The notes beneath the pieces were generated by a model. The model was given only the letters and a program-made list of their open reading frames with translations. It had not been told where the DNA came from and did no database searches. From Flexivirga caeni (GTDB lineage: Bacteria; Actinomycetota; Actinomycetes; Actinomycetales; Dermatophilaceae): a DNA stretch of 64,000 bases. Numbering within the stretch: the stretch's first letter is position 1; every line of letters starts with the position of its first letter. The position numbers and the translations under genes were made by a program. Below are positions 18,069-26,319 of this stretch, in pieces. Location: assembly GCF_003724155.1 (NCBI RefSeq), contig NZ_RJJQ01000015.1, forward strand, positions 62,001-126,000, in the 5' to 3' direction.

Positions 18069-18866
18069 TCACCAGGTGACGGTGAAGGTCGCCTTGTCGT
18101 CGAGCGCGCTCACGGCATACGCGGTGCCGGGGAACTGCCAGCCTTCGGCGGACTGTTGCCAGCCCTCTCCCGGCAGGGACGCCGACCAGTAGGCCTCGAT
18201 GTCGGTGGGCAGGTAGGTGATGCGCAGGGTCAGCGAGCTCCCGGTGCGGGCAACGACCTCCCACGTGGTGCCGTCGGGCATGGCGAGCATCCGGATGCCG
18301 TGCCCGGTGTCGCCGAGCGGGACCGGGCCTGTGTAGGGACCGCTGTTCAGGGTGCCGTTCTGGGGAAGCGTCGGCGACAGTGTGGGAGGAAGCGCAGTGC
18401 CCGATGTGCCGCTCGCGGTGCGCGAACTCGGCGCCACGCCGGTGCCGGTGAGGGTCCGTCCCGAGGCGGTCGACAGCGGACGTCCGTCGGAGAACTGCTG
18501 CACGTGGGGTGCAGCGCCGCGGTGCTCGGCGGCGGACGACGTGTGCGTGGGAGTCGCGCTCGCGGTCGGAGGGCCGACCGCGCGGCTGGTGCTCACCGGG
18601 GCCAGGGCACCGACGGGCTCGCCTTGTTGCGTCGGCCGGAGCGCGAGCGAGACCACACCGACCGTCGCCGCGGCGGCGGCGAGGATGCCCACGCCGGCGA
18701 CCACGCGGCGGGTCCGGCTCGCACCAGGCCGGCGAGCGAGCTGCCGGGCGACGAACTCCTCGCGATCGATGTCGAGGTCCCCCGGCCCGATTCCGTCGGC
18801 CTTGGCGGCGAACGCTGCGCGCAGGAGGTGCTCCAGGTCGTCGTGGCCGTCCTGCTGCTCAGCCAT
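18069..18866 (-). CDS. Membrane-anchored partner of ECF sigma factor
   Basis: A 265-residue protein with a short acidic cytoplasmic N-terminus, one membrane helix near residues 54-75 (VVAGVGILAAAAATVGVVSL), a Ser/Thr/Pro-rich linker and a C-terminal extracytoplasmic domain. Its start overlaps the end of the sigma-factor gene by 8 bases. That arrangement, with a cytoplasmic N-terminus of about 50 residues, suggests a regulator of the sigma factor. However, there is no zinc-finger anti-sigma motif HxxxCxxC. Function is inferred only from position. Confidence 0.65.
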   Translation of the reverse strand: MAEQQDGHDDLEHLLRAAFAAKADGIGPGDLDIDREEFVARQLARRPGASRTRRVVAGVGILAAAAATVGVVSLALRPTQQGEPVGALAPVSTSRAVGPPTASATPTHTSSAAEHRGAAPHVQQFSDGRPLSTASGRTLTGTGVAPSSRTASGTSGTALPPTLSPTLPQNGTLNSGPYTGPVPLGDTGHGIRMLAMPDGTTWEVVARTGSSLTLRITYLPTDIEAYWSASLPGEGWQQSAEGWQFPGTAYAVSALDDKATFTVTW

Positions 18867-19458
18867 CGGAGTCCCTCCCTTCCTGCATGATCGTGGCCAG
18901 GGCGGCCATCGCCCGGCTCGCCTGGGATTTCACGGTGCCCTTGCTGATGCCGAGTGCGTCCGCGATGTCGGCCTCGGACAGATCCGACCAGTAGCGAAGC
19001 ACGAGCACTTCGCGCTGCCGCGGCGGCAGTTGATCGACCGCGCGCAGCACTTCGCGGTGCTCCTCCGCCAGCAGCACGTCGCTGTCGGCGGGCGGCGCGA
19101 TCTCCGGCTCGGCGGCCTTCAGGTGGGCACGCACAGTGCGGCGCCGGCGCAGCATCGACCGGGACTGGTTGACCACCGCCTGCCGCAGGTAGCCGACGGC
19201 GGCGGCCGGATCGCGCAGTGCGGCACGGTTGCGGTGCATGCCGAGGAACGCTTCCTGCACGACATCCTCCGCGCTCGCCAGGTCGTCGACCAGCAAGCGC
19301 GCCAGTCGCACCATCTGCAGGTGGTGCGTGCGGTAGAGCTCGGCCAGATCGACCGAGTCACCGGCGCTCATCGCGTCGCGGGAGATCGCAGACCCATGGA
19401 TCCGACCTCCCACGCGATATGGCCTCTCGGCATACACGGCGGGCGCGCTCACGGTCAT
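18859..19458 (-). CDS. ECF sigma factor (SigE/SigM type)
   Basis: An RNA polymerase sigma-70 family factor. Region 2 includes LAELYRTHHLQMVRLARLLV and AEDVVQEAFLGMHRN. Region 4 includes LPPRQREVLVLRYWSDLSEADIA (read in two parts) and GISKGTVKSQASRAM, the DNA-binding helix-turn-helix. The longest frame starts at 19458; the ATG at 19371 (MSAGDSVDLAEL) gives a protein closer to the family length. It is co-directional with and overlaps the membrane-anchored gene downstream, a probable regulatory partner. Confidence 0.92.
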   Translation of the reverse strand: MTVSAPAVYAERPYRVGGRIHGSAISRDAMSAGDSVDLAELYRTHHLQMVRLARLLVDDLASAEDVVQEAFLGMHRNRAALRDPAAAVGYLRQAVVNQSRSMLRRRRTVRAHLKAAEPEIAPPADSDVLLAEEHREVLRAVDQLPPRQREVLVLRYWSDLSEADIADALGISKGTVKSQASRAMAALATIMQEGRDSDG

Positions 19459-19621
19459 GAGGCGCCGACCTTCCGCTCAGACCATAACGAGTGACCGGCA
19501 CGCGAGGTAGCGCCGCCAGGGACCTGCCGGTCACCTGTGCGGGCTGCCGCCCCTGCGTTGCTCCTCATGATGGGAAGACGCGTGAGAGTCGGTCAGGTTG
19601 CCTGTGTGGGTATGGCGCGAG

Positions 19622-20296
19622 TCACTCGACCTGCAGCAGCGCGTCGGCGCGGTCGCGGGTGCTCCGGACCAGCTCCGCATTGCGTTCGTCCGAGCCGAGC
19701 GCCCGGCCGGTCGCCTCCTGCACCGAGTCCCCGAACTGCACGCGCCGCGCGACGAGCCAGTCGTGCCGGCGGGCGTCGGGCGTGTCGGCATACCAGATGG
19801 CATCGAGCAGACCCGGCAGCCGTGACCAGGGGTCGGTGGGGAGGAGCAGGTAGTTCCCTTCGGTGAGGACGAGGCGGGTGCCGGGCGGGACCTCGATGGA
19901 GCCGGCCACCGGATCCTCCAGCGCACGCTCGAAATTCGGCGCCCACACCGACTGGCCGCGCTCGATGCGGATGCGGGCGAGCAGGGCGGCATACCCGGCG
20001 GCGTCGAAGGTGTGCGGCGCGCCCTTCACAGGTGCCCAGCCACGCGTGTCGAGCACCGACTGGGACAAGTGGAAGCCGTCCATCGGGACGACGACGGTCG
20101 GCACGCCTCGTACGGCGCACGCGGCGGCGAGGGCCGCTGCGGCGGTGGACTTGCCCGCGCCTGGCGGGCCGGTGATGCCGACGATCGCCCGGTCGCGACC
20201 GGCGGCGAGAGCGAGCAGCGCCGGCACCGCGTCGGCGAGGGTGAGCCGCTGGACCCATGTCACGGGCAGACTCTGCGGCATCCGAGCGTGGGGCAC
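19622..20296 (-). CDS. P-loop nucleoside/sugar kinase family protein
   Basis: A 224-residue kinase of the uridine kinase/pantothenate kinase-like superfamily. It has the Walker A motif GPPGAGKST (about residue 43), a substrate loop MDGFHLSQSVLD, VLTEGNYLLL and the lid region RRHDWLVARRVQFG. These match the actinobacterial group labelled nucleoside/nucleotide kinase family or fructose transport-linked kinase. The true substrate cannot be told from sequence. It diverges from the B12 riboswitch and operon to its right. Confidence 0.82.
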   Translation of the reverse strand: MPHARMPQSLPVTWVQRLTLADAVPALLALAAGRDRAIVGITGPPGAGKSTAAAALAAACAVRGVPTVVVPMDGFHLSQSVLDTRGWAPVKGAPHTFDAAGYAALLARIRIERGQSVWAPNFERALEDPVAGSIEVPPGTRLVLTEGNYLLLPTDPWSRLPGLLDAIWYADTPDARRHDWLVARRVQFGDSVQEATGRALGSDERNAELVRSTRDRADALLQVE

Positions 20297-20324
20297 AAGC
20301 CCGGCGCGCCGCCGCTGACGGGTG

Positions 20325-20475
20325 GCTCGCGGGTCGCGGTGCTACCGTTTCTGGCTGACGCCCCGCCCGGGCGTCCAGGTGCGAGCAGGGGAAGCCGGTG
20401 CGAATCCGGCGCTGACCCGCAGCCGTGAGCGACGCAACCATCGCGAGCCGGAATACCTGCGCCACCGGTCACCTC
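20325..20475 (+). promoter_or_regulatory. Cobalamin riboswitch
   Basis: The leader contains the conserved B12-box features: GGGAAGCCGGTGCGAATCC, then GCGCTGACCCGCAGCCGTGAG, and GAATACCTGC at the 3' end. Upstream arms are GGTGCTACCG and GCGTCCAGGTGCGAGCAG. AdoCbl-type riboswitches fold this way and repress downstream genes when cobalamin is plentiful. It lies directly ahead of the ECF cobalamin uptake operon, which fits its expected target. Boundaries are approximate. Confidence 0.92.
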
Positions 20476-20505
20476 AACGACTGCCGCGGACTGCAGTCGC
20501 GAGCG

Positions 20506-21492
20506 ATGCCCCTGTCGCGCGCGCCTGATCCGCGCGAAAGGACGGCGCCGATCATTCCCGCCACGCCCCGCCGCTTCCTGCGAGCGGCAACCGCCGTCGC
20601 GATCGCGACCTCCGCCACCGGGCTGGCGTACGTCGGATCGGCCGCCCCCGCGATGGCAGCCGGATACAACGGCTACTGCACCACGAGCTCCGGGGTGACC
20701 GTGGTCGTCGACTTCCGCGCGCTCGGCGGCGGCGTCGCGGTTCGATGCGCACCGGTTGGCAAGGGGGCCAACGGTTTTGACGCGCTCGCTGCGGCTGGCA
20801 TACCGGTGCAACAGCCAGTGCGCACCCCTGGTTTCGTCTGCCGGCTCTATGGACTGCCGGCCGCCTCCACCACCTTGCCGGGGGGCTACCACGAGCAGTG
20901 TGTGAACACCCCACCGATCGACGCCCACTGGGACTACTGGCAGGCCGCGAACGGCGGCTCCTGGCAGTACAGCAGCTACGGTGCAGGCAGCAGCCAGGTC
21001 ATCCCCGGCGGGTTCGAGGGGTGGTCCTTCTCCGAGGGCGCGCAAGCACCACCGGCCGCGGCGCCGCTGCGGCCGTCCGCGTCCTCGTCGCCGGCACCGT
21101 CGTCGTCGGCCAGCAGTTCGCCGGCGCCGCGCCATACCTCGGCCGGTTCGCCGCAGTCGAGTTCCAGCTCCAGCTCGAGGCAGTCGTCCGCCGGGCACAG
21201 CTCCTCCGGCCATGCCAGTTCGTCGTCGTCCGGGCATTCCTCGACGCACTCCAGCACGTCCTCGTCGAGCACTCACAGCTCCTCTCCCGCGGGTAGCTCG
21301 TCGCGCTCGGCGGTGTTGGCAGGTGCGGCGGGCGCGGGTGACCCGACGCTTGCCGACAGCAACACGCTCATCAAGGACTCGGACAAGTCGTCGGGCGTGG
21401 GCGCCACGACGGTCATCGGCGGCATCGTGCTCGCCGCCCTGGCCGCCGGCGGCGCGGCGATCGCGATCGTTCGACGGCGCCACCTCGGGTGA
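20506..21492 (+). CDS. Secreted, membrane-anchored Ser-rich protein of B12 operon
   Basis: A protein of about 328 residues. It has a signal peptide with cleavage likely after APAMAA, a globular domain (about residues 45-185) with four to five Cys and aromatic-rich stretches such as HWDYWQAANGGSWQYSSYG, a long Ser-rich linker (about 190-270) and a C-terminal membrane helix ending RRRHLG. The globular part resembles the DUF4430/transcobalamin-like domain found with B12 uptake genes. It is the first gene after the cobalamin riboswitch and overlaps ecfT (GTGA). An extracytoplasmic corrinoid capture role is likely but inferred. The start codon is uncertain, since no good ribosome site precedes ATG 20506. 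Confidence 0.75.
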   Translation: MPLSRAPDPRERTAPIIPATPRRFLRAATAVAIATSATGLAYVGSAAPAMAAGYNGYCTTSSGVTVVVDFRALGGGVAVRCAPVGKGANGFDALAAAGIPVQQPVRTPGFVCRLYGLPAASTTLPGGYHEQCVNTPPIDAHWDYWQAANGGSWQYSSYGAGSSQVIPGGFEGWSFSEGAQAPPAAAPLRPSASSSPAPSSSASSSPAPRHTSAGSPQSSSSSSSRQSSAGHSSSGHASSSSSGHSSTHSSTSSSSTHSSSPAGSSSRSAVLAGAAGAGDPTLADSNTLIKDSDKSSGVGATTVIGGIVLAALAAGGAAIAIVRRRHLG

Positions 21493-22577
21493 AGCGGCTG
21501 CCGGGTGTCGTCCATCCGGTCGCCTGGTGGCTGTGGGCGATCGGTATGGCGGTCGCCGCCTCGTTCACCACCAACCCGCTGCTGCTGCTGATCCTCATCG
21601 GGGTCTCGTGTTTCGTGGTCGTGCTGCGCCGGGGCAGCGCGCCGTGGTCCCGGTCGCTGCGGGTCTACCTGCTGCTCGGGCTCGCCATCGTGGTCGTGCG
21701 GGTGTTCTTCCGGTGCTTCCTCGGGGCGGCGGGCGGTGGGCCGGTGCTGCTGGACCTGCCGCGGATTCCGTTGCCGCAGTGGGCTGCCGGCATCACCCTG
21801 CTCGGTCCGGTGCGCCTGTCCGATCTGCTCGCCGGCCTGTATGACGGGCTGCATCTCGCGGGGATGGTCGTCTGCGTCGGCGCGGCGAACTCACTGGCCA
21901 ACCCCAAGCGGCTGCTGAAGGTCGTGCCGATCAGCCTCTACGACATCGGGACGGTGGTGGTCGTGGCGGTGTCGGTGTTCCCGCAGTTGGCCGACAGCAT
22001 CGGGCGCGTCCGTCGCGCCCAGCGACTCCGGCCGGCGAGAGAGGGCCGATGGCATGTCGTACGGCGGACGATCGTGCCGGTGGTCGCGGACGCACTGGAC
22101 CGGTCGCTGCTGCTCGCCGCCGCGATGGACTCCCGCGGCTATGGCCGCCGCGCCGCGACGTCGGCTCGCACTCGCACGCTGGTCTCGGTGGTCACGGTCG
22201 CCGGCCTGATCGCGGTGTGCATCGGTGTTTTCGGCATGCTCGACGACCAGGCACCCCTGCTCTTTCGGGCGCCCGCGTTCGTGACAGGTCTCCTGCTCGC
22301 GGCGGGTGGGCTGGTCTTCTCCTCCAGTGAGCGCACCGTGACCCGCTACCGTCCGGACGCCTTTGATCTGCGCTCCGCCGCGGTCGCCGCCAGCGGCCTG
22401 GCCGCCGGGGCGCTGATGCTGGTCGCCACCCGGCAGGCACCGGCGCACCTGAGCACTCCGGTCGAACCGGCACAGTGGCCGGTGGTGGATCTACTGCCCC
22501 TGGTCGCTGCGATGATCGGCGTGCTCGCGGCGGTCGTGTCGCCGCGTCCGGTGCTGCACGAGGAGGTGACGGCGTGA
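21489..22577 (+). CDS. ecfT: ECF transporter T component (EcfT)
   Basis: A 362-residue integral membrane protein of the CbiQ/EcfT family that couples the ATPases to the S component. The first helices (LHPVAWWLW-like start, TTNPLLLLILIG) and the cytoplasmic coupling-helix region near RRAQRLR and AAMDSRGYGRR are characteristic; the latter holds the conserved Ala-Arg-Gly-type motifs that contact EcfA. The GTG start overlaps the previous stop. An extra C-terminal extension of about 100 residues with two to three more helices is visible. Confidence 0.9.
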   Translation: MKRLPGVVHPVAWWLWAIGMAVAASFTTNPLLLLILIGVSCFVVVLRRGSAPWSRSLRVYLLLGLAIVVVRVFFRCFLGAAGGGPVLLDLPRIPLPQWAAGITLLGPVRLSDLLAGLYDGLHLAGMVVCVGAANSLANPKRLLKVVPISLYDIGTVVVVAVSVFPQLADSIGRVRRAQRLRPAREGRWHVVRRTIVPVVADALDRSLLLAAAMDSRGYGRRAATSARTRTLVSVVTVAGLIAVCIGVFGMLDDQAPLLFRAPAFVTGLLLAAGGLVFSSSERTVTRYRPDAFDLRSAAVAASGLAAGALMLVATRQAPAHLSTPVEPAQWPVVDLLPLVAAMIGVLAAVVSPRPVLHEEVTA

Positions 22578-24154
22578 TCGAGTTCAACGGCGTGTCGCTG
22601 CGTTACGACGACTCCCGCCCGCCGGAGCTGGCGGACATCGATCTCAGCGTCGACGAAGGGGAACTCGCGCTCGTGGTGGGTCGCACGGGGGTCGGCAAGT
22701 CGACCTTGCTGGGCGCGATCAACGGGCTGGTCCCTCACTTCACCGGCGGGCGGCTCTCGGGGCGGGTGGTCGTGGGCGGATTGGACACGAGGGATCACCC
22801 GCCGCGGGAGCTGGCGGAGGTGGTCGGCCGGGTCGGACAGGATCCGGTGGCGGGTTTCGTCGCCGACACGGTCGAGGAGGAACTCGCCTACGGGATGGAG
22901 CAGTTGGGCGTCGTATCCGCGACAATGCGCAAGCGGGTCGAAGAGACGCTCGACCTCCTCGGTGTTGCCGAACTGCGCTCGCGGTCGCTCGCCACGCTGT
23001 CCGGCGGGCAGCAGCAACGGGTGGCGATCGGCGCCGCGCTGGTGACCGCGCCGTCGGTCCTGGTGCTCGACGAGCCGACGTCGGCGCTCGACCCGGGTGC
23101 CTCCGAGGAGGTGCTCGCGGCCGTCACTCGACTCGTGCACGACCTCGGGACGACTGTCGTGATGGCCGAGCATCGGCTGGAAAGGGCTGTGCAGTATGCC
23201 GATTCGGTCATCGTGTTGCCGGGCGACGGTGTGGTCCGCAGTGGCGACCCGGCGCAACTGATGATCGATTCGCCGGTTGCGCCGCCGGTGGTGGAGCTGG
23301 GGCGGTTGTGCGGCTGGTCGCCGTTGCCGCTGTCGGTGCGCGATGCCCGGCGGGCCGCGCGCGACCTGCGGCCGCGGCTGGGTGAGGTGCCTACGCGGCG
23401 CCGGGAGGCGGGGGAGGCGGTGCTGCGGGCACGCGGGGTCACCGTGACCTATCGCGAGCGGGTCGCCGTGCGTGACATCGACCTCGACCTCGCCGCCGGC
23501 ACGGTCACGGCGCTGATGGGGCGCAACGGCTCCGGCAAGTCCTCGCTGCTGTGGGCGCTGCAGGGCAGCGGTCGGCGTGCTGCGGGATCGGTGCTGGTCG
23601 GTGGGAAGGAGACGGCCGGGCGGGACACGGCGCAGCGTGCCGGCAGCGTCGGTCTGGTGCCGCAGACCGCGGCCGACCTGCTCTATCTGGAGACCGTCGG
23701 CGAGGAGTGCGCGGTCTCCGGGCCGGGCGCCCGGGAGTTGCTGGAGCGCCTTGCGCCGGGCATCGACGATGCACAGAACCCGAGGGATCTGTCTGAAGGA
23801 CAACGGCTTTCGCTGGTGCTCGCGATTCAGCTGGCGGCCGGCCCGAAGGTGCTGTTGCTGGATGAGCCCACGCGCGGGCTGGACTACGCCGCAAAGCACC
23901 GGCTCGCGGAGCAACTGGACCATCTCGCGCGGGCCGGCCACGCGGTGCTCGTTGCGACCCACGATGTCGAGTTCGTGGCAGGGTCGGCCGACCGGGTCGT
24001 CGTGCTGGCCGACGGCGACGTGATCGCGGACGGACCTACTGCCGACGTCGTCGCGTCGTCGCCGATCTTCGCCCCGCAGGTGGCCAAAGTGCTGGCGCCC
24101 GTGCCGTTGTTGACCGTGCCGGATGTGGCGGTCGCGCTGGGCGGTTCGCGATGA
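22574..24154 (+). CDS. ecfA: Fused double ATPase of ECF transporter (EcfA1-EcfA2)
   Basis: A 526-residue protein with two ABC domains. Domain 1 has Walker A GRTGVGKST (about residue 38), signature LSGGQQQR and Walker B VLVLDEPTSALD. Domain 2 has Walker A GRNGSGKSS, a variant signature LSEGQRLS and Walker B VLLLDEPTRGLD. It energises cobalamin uptake with EcfT and the S component. GTG at 22574 overlaps the ecfT stop; the frame upstream of it is spurious. It ends in an ATGA overlap with the S-component gene. Confidence 0.94.
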   Translation: MIEFNGVSLRYDDSRPPELADIDLSVDEGELALVVGRTGVGKSTLLGAINGLVPHFTGGRLSGRVVVGGLDTRDHPPRELAEVVGRVGQDPVAGFVADTVEEELAYGMEQLGVVSATMRKRVEETLDLLGVAELRSRSLATLSGGQQQRVAIGAALVTAPSVLVLDEPTSALDPGASEEVLAAVTRLVHDLGTTVVMAEHRLERAVQYADSVIVLPGDGVVRSGDPAQLMIDSPVAPPVVELGRLCGWSPLPLSVRDARRAARDLRPRLGEVPTRRREAGEAVLRARGVTVTYRERVAVRDIDLDLAAGTVTALMGRNGSGKSSLLWALQGSGRRAAGSVLVGGKETAGRDTAQRAGSVGLVPQTAADLLYLETVGEECAVSGPGARELLERLAPGIDDAQNPRDLSEGQRLSLVLAIQLAAGPKVLLLDEPTRGLDYAAKHRLAEQLDHLARAGHAVLVATHDVEFVAGSADRVVVLADGDVIADGPTADVVASSPIFAPQVAKVLAPVPLLTVPDVAVALGGSR

Positions 24155-25029
24155 GGCCGGCGGCGGGCTCGACAGCACCGGAGCGACCGGCCGACCAGGG
24201 CCGGCCCACGGACCTGGTCACCCGGTTGCAGGGCACCGCCGTGCCGCTCGGCCTCCGGTCGGCCATCGTGCTGACCCTGGTCTCGATCGCCGGGCTGGCG
24301 ATGTTCTGCTGGCCGCTGCTGACGCATCACGGGCCGTCGAACACTGGGCACGTCACCGACGCGCCGATCATCTTCGCGGTCACCCTGCCGCTGCTCGTGC
24401 TGGTGGTGCTGGCCGAATTCGCCGACGGCGGAATGGATTCCAAGGCGCTCGCGATGCTGGGGGTGCTGTCCGCGGTCGACGCCGCGCTGCGCCCGGTCGG
24501 CGGTGGCACGGGCGGTGTCGAGACCGTCTTCTTCCTGCTCATCCTCGCCGGACGGGTCTTCGGCCCGGGTTTCGGTTTCGTGCTCGGCTGCACCTCGCTC
24601 TTCGCCTCGGCGTTGCTCACCGCCGGAGTGGGTCCATGGCTGCCGTTCCAGATGCTGTGCTCCGCGTGGATCGGCATGGGTGCCGGGCTGCTCCCGCGGC
24701 GGGTGCGCGGCGCGCGCGAGGTCGTGATGCTGATCGGGTATGGCGTGCTGGCGGCATACCTCTTCGGGCTGTTGATGAACCTCTTCAACTGGCCCTTCCT
24801 GGCCGGCACCGACATCGCCGGTCACGCGAATCTGGCTTTCGTCCCTGGCGATTCGCTGTGGAGCAACCTGCACCGTTTCCTGATCTATACGCTCGTGACG
24901 TCCACGGGAGGCTGGGACACCGGCCGGGCGATCACCAATGCGGTTGCCATCGCATTGCTCGGCCGGCCGGTGCTGACCTTGCTGCGTCGCGCCGCACGGC
25001 GCGCGTCATACGACCCGGTGCGCACCTAG
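24151..25029 (+). CDS. ECF transporter S component, probably cobalamin-specific
   Basis: A 292-residue membrane protein with about six to seven helices. The core includes DGGMDSKALAMLGVLSAVDAAL-type sequence (about residues 90-115), FFLLILAGRVFGPGFGFVLG and LPFQMLCSAWIGMGAG, typical of CbrT-type substrate-binding subunits. The specificity for B12 is inferred from the cobalamin riboswitch at the head of the operon. It is the last gene of the four-gene operon. Confidence 0.88.
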   Translation: MRPAAGSTAPERPADQGRPTDLVTRLQGTAVPLGLRSAIVLTLVSIAGLAMFCWPLLTHHGPSNTGHVTDAPIIFAVTLPLLVLVVLAEFADGGMDSKALAMLGVLSAVDAALRPVGGGTGGVETVFFLLILAGRVFGPGFGFVLGCTSLFASALLTAGVGPWLPFQMLCSAWIGMGAGLLPRRVRGAREVVMLIGYGVLAAYLFGLLMNLFNWPFLAGTDIAGHANLAFVPGDSLWSNLHRFLIYTLVTSTGGWDTGRAITNAVAIALLGRPVLTLLRRAARRASYDPVRT

Positions 25030-25034
25030 CCGGG

Positions 25035-25268
25035 CTACCGGGCGGTGCTCAGTCGTCCGAGCAGCGAGGCGGGACCGTGGTTGGCGCTGGCGCGGCTCGA
25101 CCCGATCTCAGGGTTGACGAGGTAGTCGTAGTCGTAGCTCAGCACGTCGAGCATCGGCATGGGGAAGTCCTTGCCGCCGGCCAGGATTCGCTGGTCGCCG
25201 GAGTAGATGCGCTGGGTCTTGGTAGGGGCGGCATATGCGTCCACATCCTGCGCCCAGGAAACGCTCAC
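25035..25268 (-). CDS. Short unknown protein, possibly a truncated remnant
   Basis: A 77-residue frame with normal high-GC codon use. It reads like the end of a larger secreted or enzymatic protein (PMPMLDVLSYDYDYLVNPEIG near the middle) and has no recognisable start region. It begins just before the repeat-rich stretch at 25350-25460 and runs against the B12 operon. I do not recognise the family. Confidence 0.4.
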   Translation of the reverse strand: MSVSWAQDVDAYAAPTKTQRIYSGDQRILAGGKDFPMPMLDVLSYDYDYLVNPEIGSSRASANHGPASLLGRLSTAR

Positions 25269-25353
25269 ATTGAGACCAGCGTGGGCTTTCGGATCGGGTA
25301 GGCAATCGCGCTTGTGAACCTGGGGTGGCTGACCGGCTCTGGTGCGACTCCTC

Positions 25354-25460
25354 GCCGAGCGGGGTACTTCACCGCCGACCGGGGTACATATCGGGGCCCT
25401 GCAGGCCCTTGGTTCTACCCCGCTCGGTGCGTAACTACCCCGCTCGGTGCGGACTCGCCC
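25354..25460. repeat. Short direct and inverted GC-rich repeats
   Basis: CGCCGAGCGGGGTAC and CGCCGACCGGGGTAC occur in tandem (25352-25386). About 30 bases on, two copies of TACCCCGCTCGGTGCG (one starting near 25417, one near 25437) are inverted relative to them. The stretch can fold into alternative long hairpins between the aldo/keto reductase terminus and the short gene. No protein-coding signal is visible. Confidence 0.6.
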
Positions 25461-25472
25461 GACCGACCCGGC

Positions 25473-26309
25473 CTACATTTCTTCGTGGGTGTCGGGGTCG
25501 CCGCCGAAGAGCCGGCCGTCTGGCCGGCCGAGGGCGGTGATCGCGTCGACCTCGGCCGCCGTGAGTTCGAAGCCGAAGATGTCCAGATTGTCCCGCTGGC
25601 GTTGCGGCGTCGCCGATTTCGGCAGTGGCACCGAACCGAGCTGGTGGTGCCAGCGCAGGATCACCTGGCCGGGGGTCACGCCGTGGGCGGCGGCGGCAGC
25701 CGCGACCGGCAACTCATGGAAGGGTGCCTGCCGCTTTCCCAGTGGGCTCCACGCCTGTGTGCGAATCCCCAACTGTGCGTTGACTTTCCGCATCTCGACC
25801 TGCGGAAAGTAGGGGTGCATCTCGAGCTGGTTGACGGCGGGCGTGACTCCGGTGGCGTCGATGACGCGGTGCAGTTGCCGCTCGGTGAAATTGGAGACGC
25901 CGATCGTCGTGACCAGCCCCTCCTGCTGCGCGGTCACGAGCGCCCGCCAGGCCTCGACATACCGATCGACGCTCGGGTTGGGCCAGTGGATCAGATGCAG
26001 GTCGGTGTGGTCGACGCCCAGCACGGTGAGCGAGGCCCGGATCGAGGCAAGAGCTTCGTCATACGCGTGGTGCCGTCCGGGGATCTTGGTCTGGATGAGC
26101 ACCTGGTCACGCGGCACGCCGGAGCGGCGGATGGCCTCGCCGACTTCGGGCTCGTTCTCGTAATTGACTGCGGTGTCGAGCAATCGGTAGCCGGAGTCGA
26201 GTGCGCTGCGGATCGCGGCCGTGCCGTCGTCATCGCGCAGCGGGTAGGTGCCGAAGCCGATCGCGGGCAGTGCGCTGCCGTCGTTCAGGGTGTATGCCGG
26301 GATGCTCAC
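25473..26309 (-). CDS. Aldo/keto reductase
   Basis: A protein of about 278 residues with a TIM-barrel NADPH-dependent oxidoreductase pattern. The catalytic tetrad is seen as Asp and Tyr in LLDTAVNYENEPEVG, Lys in IQTKIPGRHH and His in LHLIHWPNP. Substrate and cofactor loops appear as VSNFTERQL and VPLPKSATPQRQRDN. Typical substrates are small carbonyls such as 2,5-diketo-gluconate or methylglyoxal, but specificity cannot be assigned. GTG at 26309 (VSIPAYTLND) is preferred; the longest frame starts at 26336 and would overlap the serine hydrolase stop. Confidence 0.92.
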   Translation of the reverse strand: MSIPAYTLNDGSALPAIGFGTYPLRDDDGTAAIRSALDSGYRLLDTAVNYENEPEVGEAIRRSGVPRDQVLIQTKIPGRHHAYDEALASIRASLTVLGVDHTDLHLIHWPNPSVDRYVEAWRALVTAQQEGLVTTIGVSNFTERQLHRVIDATGVTPAVNQLEMHPYFPQVEMRKVNAQLGIRTQAWSPLGKRQAPFHELPVAAAAAAHGVTPGQVILRWHHQLGSVPLPKSATPQRQRDNLDIFGFELTAAEVDAITALGRPDGRLFGGDPDTHEEM

Positions 26310-26319
26310 CACGACCACG

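Noticed and set aside
21060-21300. Ser codon run in the B12-operon protein as a DNA repeat or CRISPR.
   Set aside because: It is a coding low-complexity linker; there are no regular spacers. No CRISPR array was seen anywhere in the window.
22346-24178. 610-residue minus-strand frame opposite ecfA.
   Set aside because: It is an antisense shadow of a GC-rich gene; composition is His/Arg/Gln-rich and no domain is recognisable, while the plus strand has complete ABC motifs.
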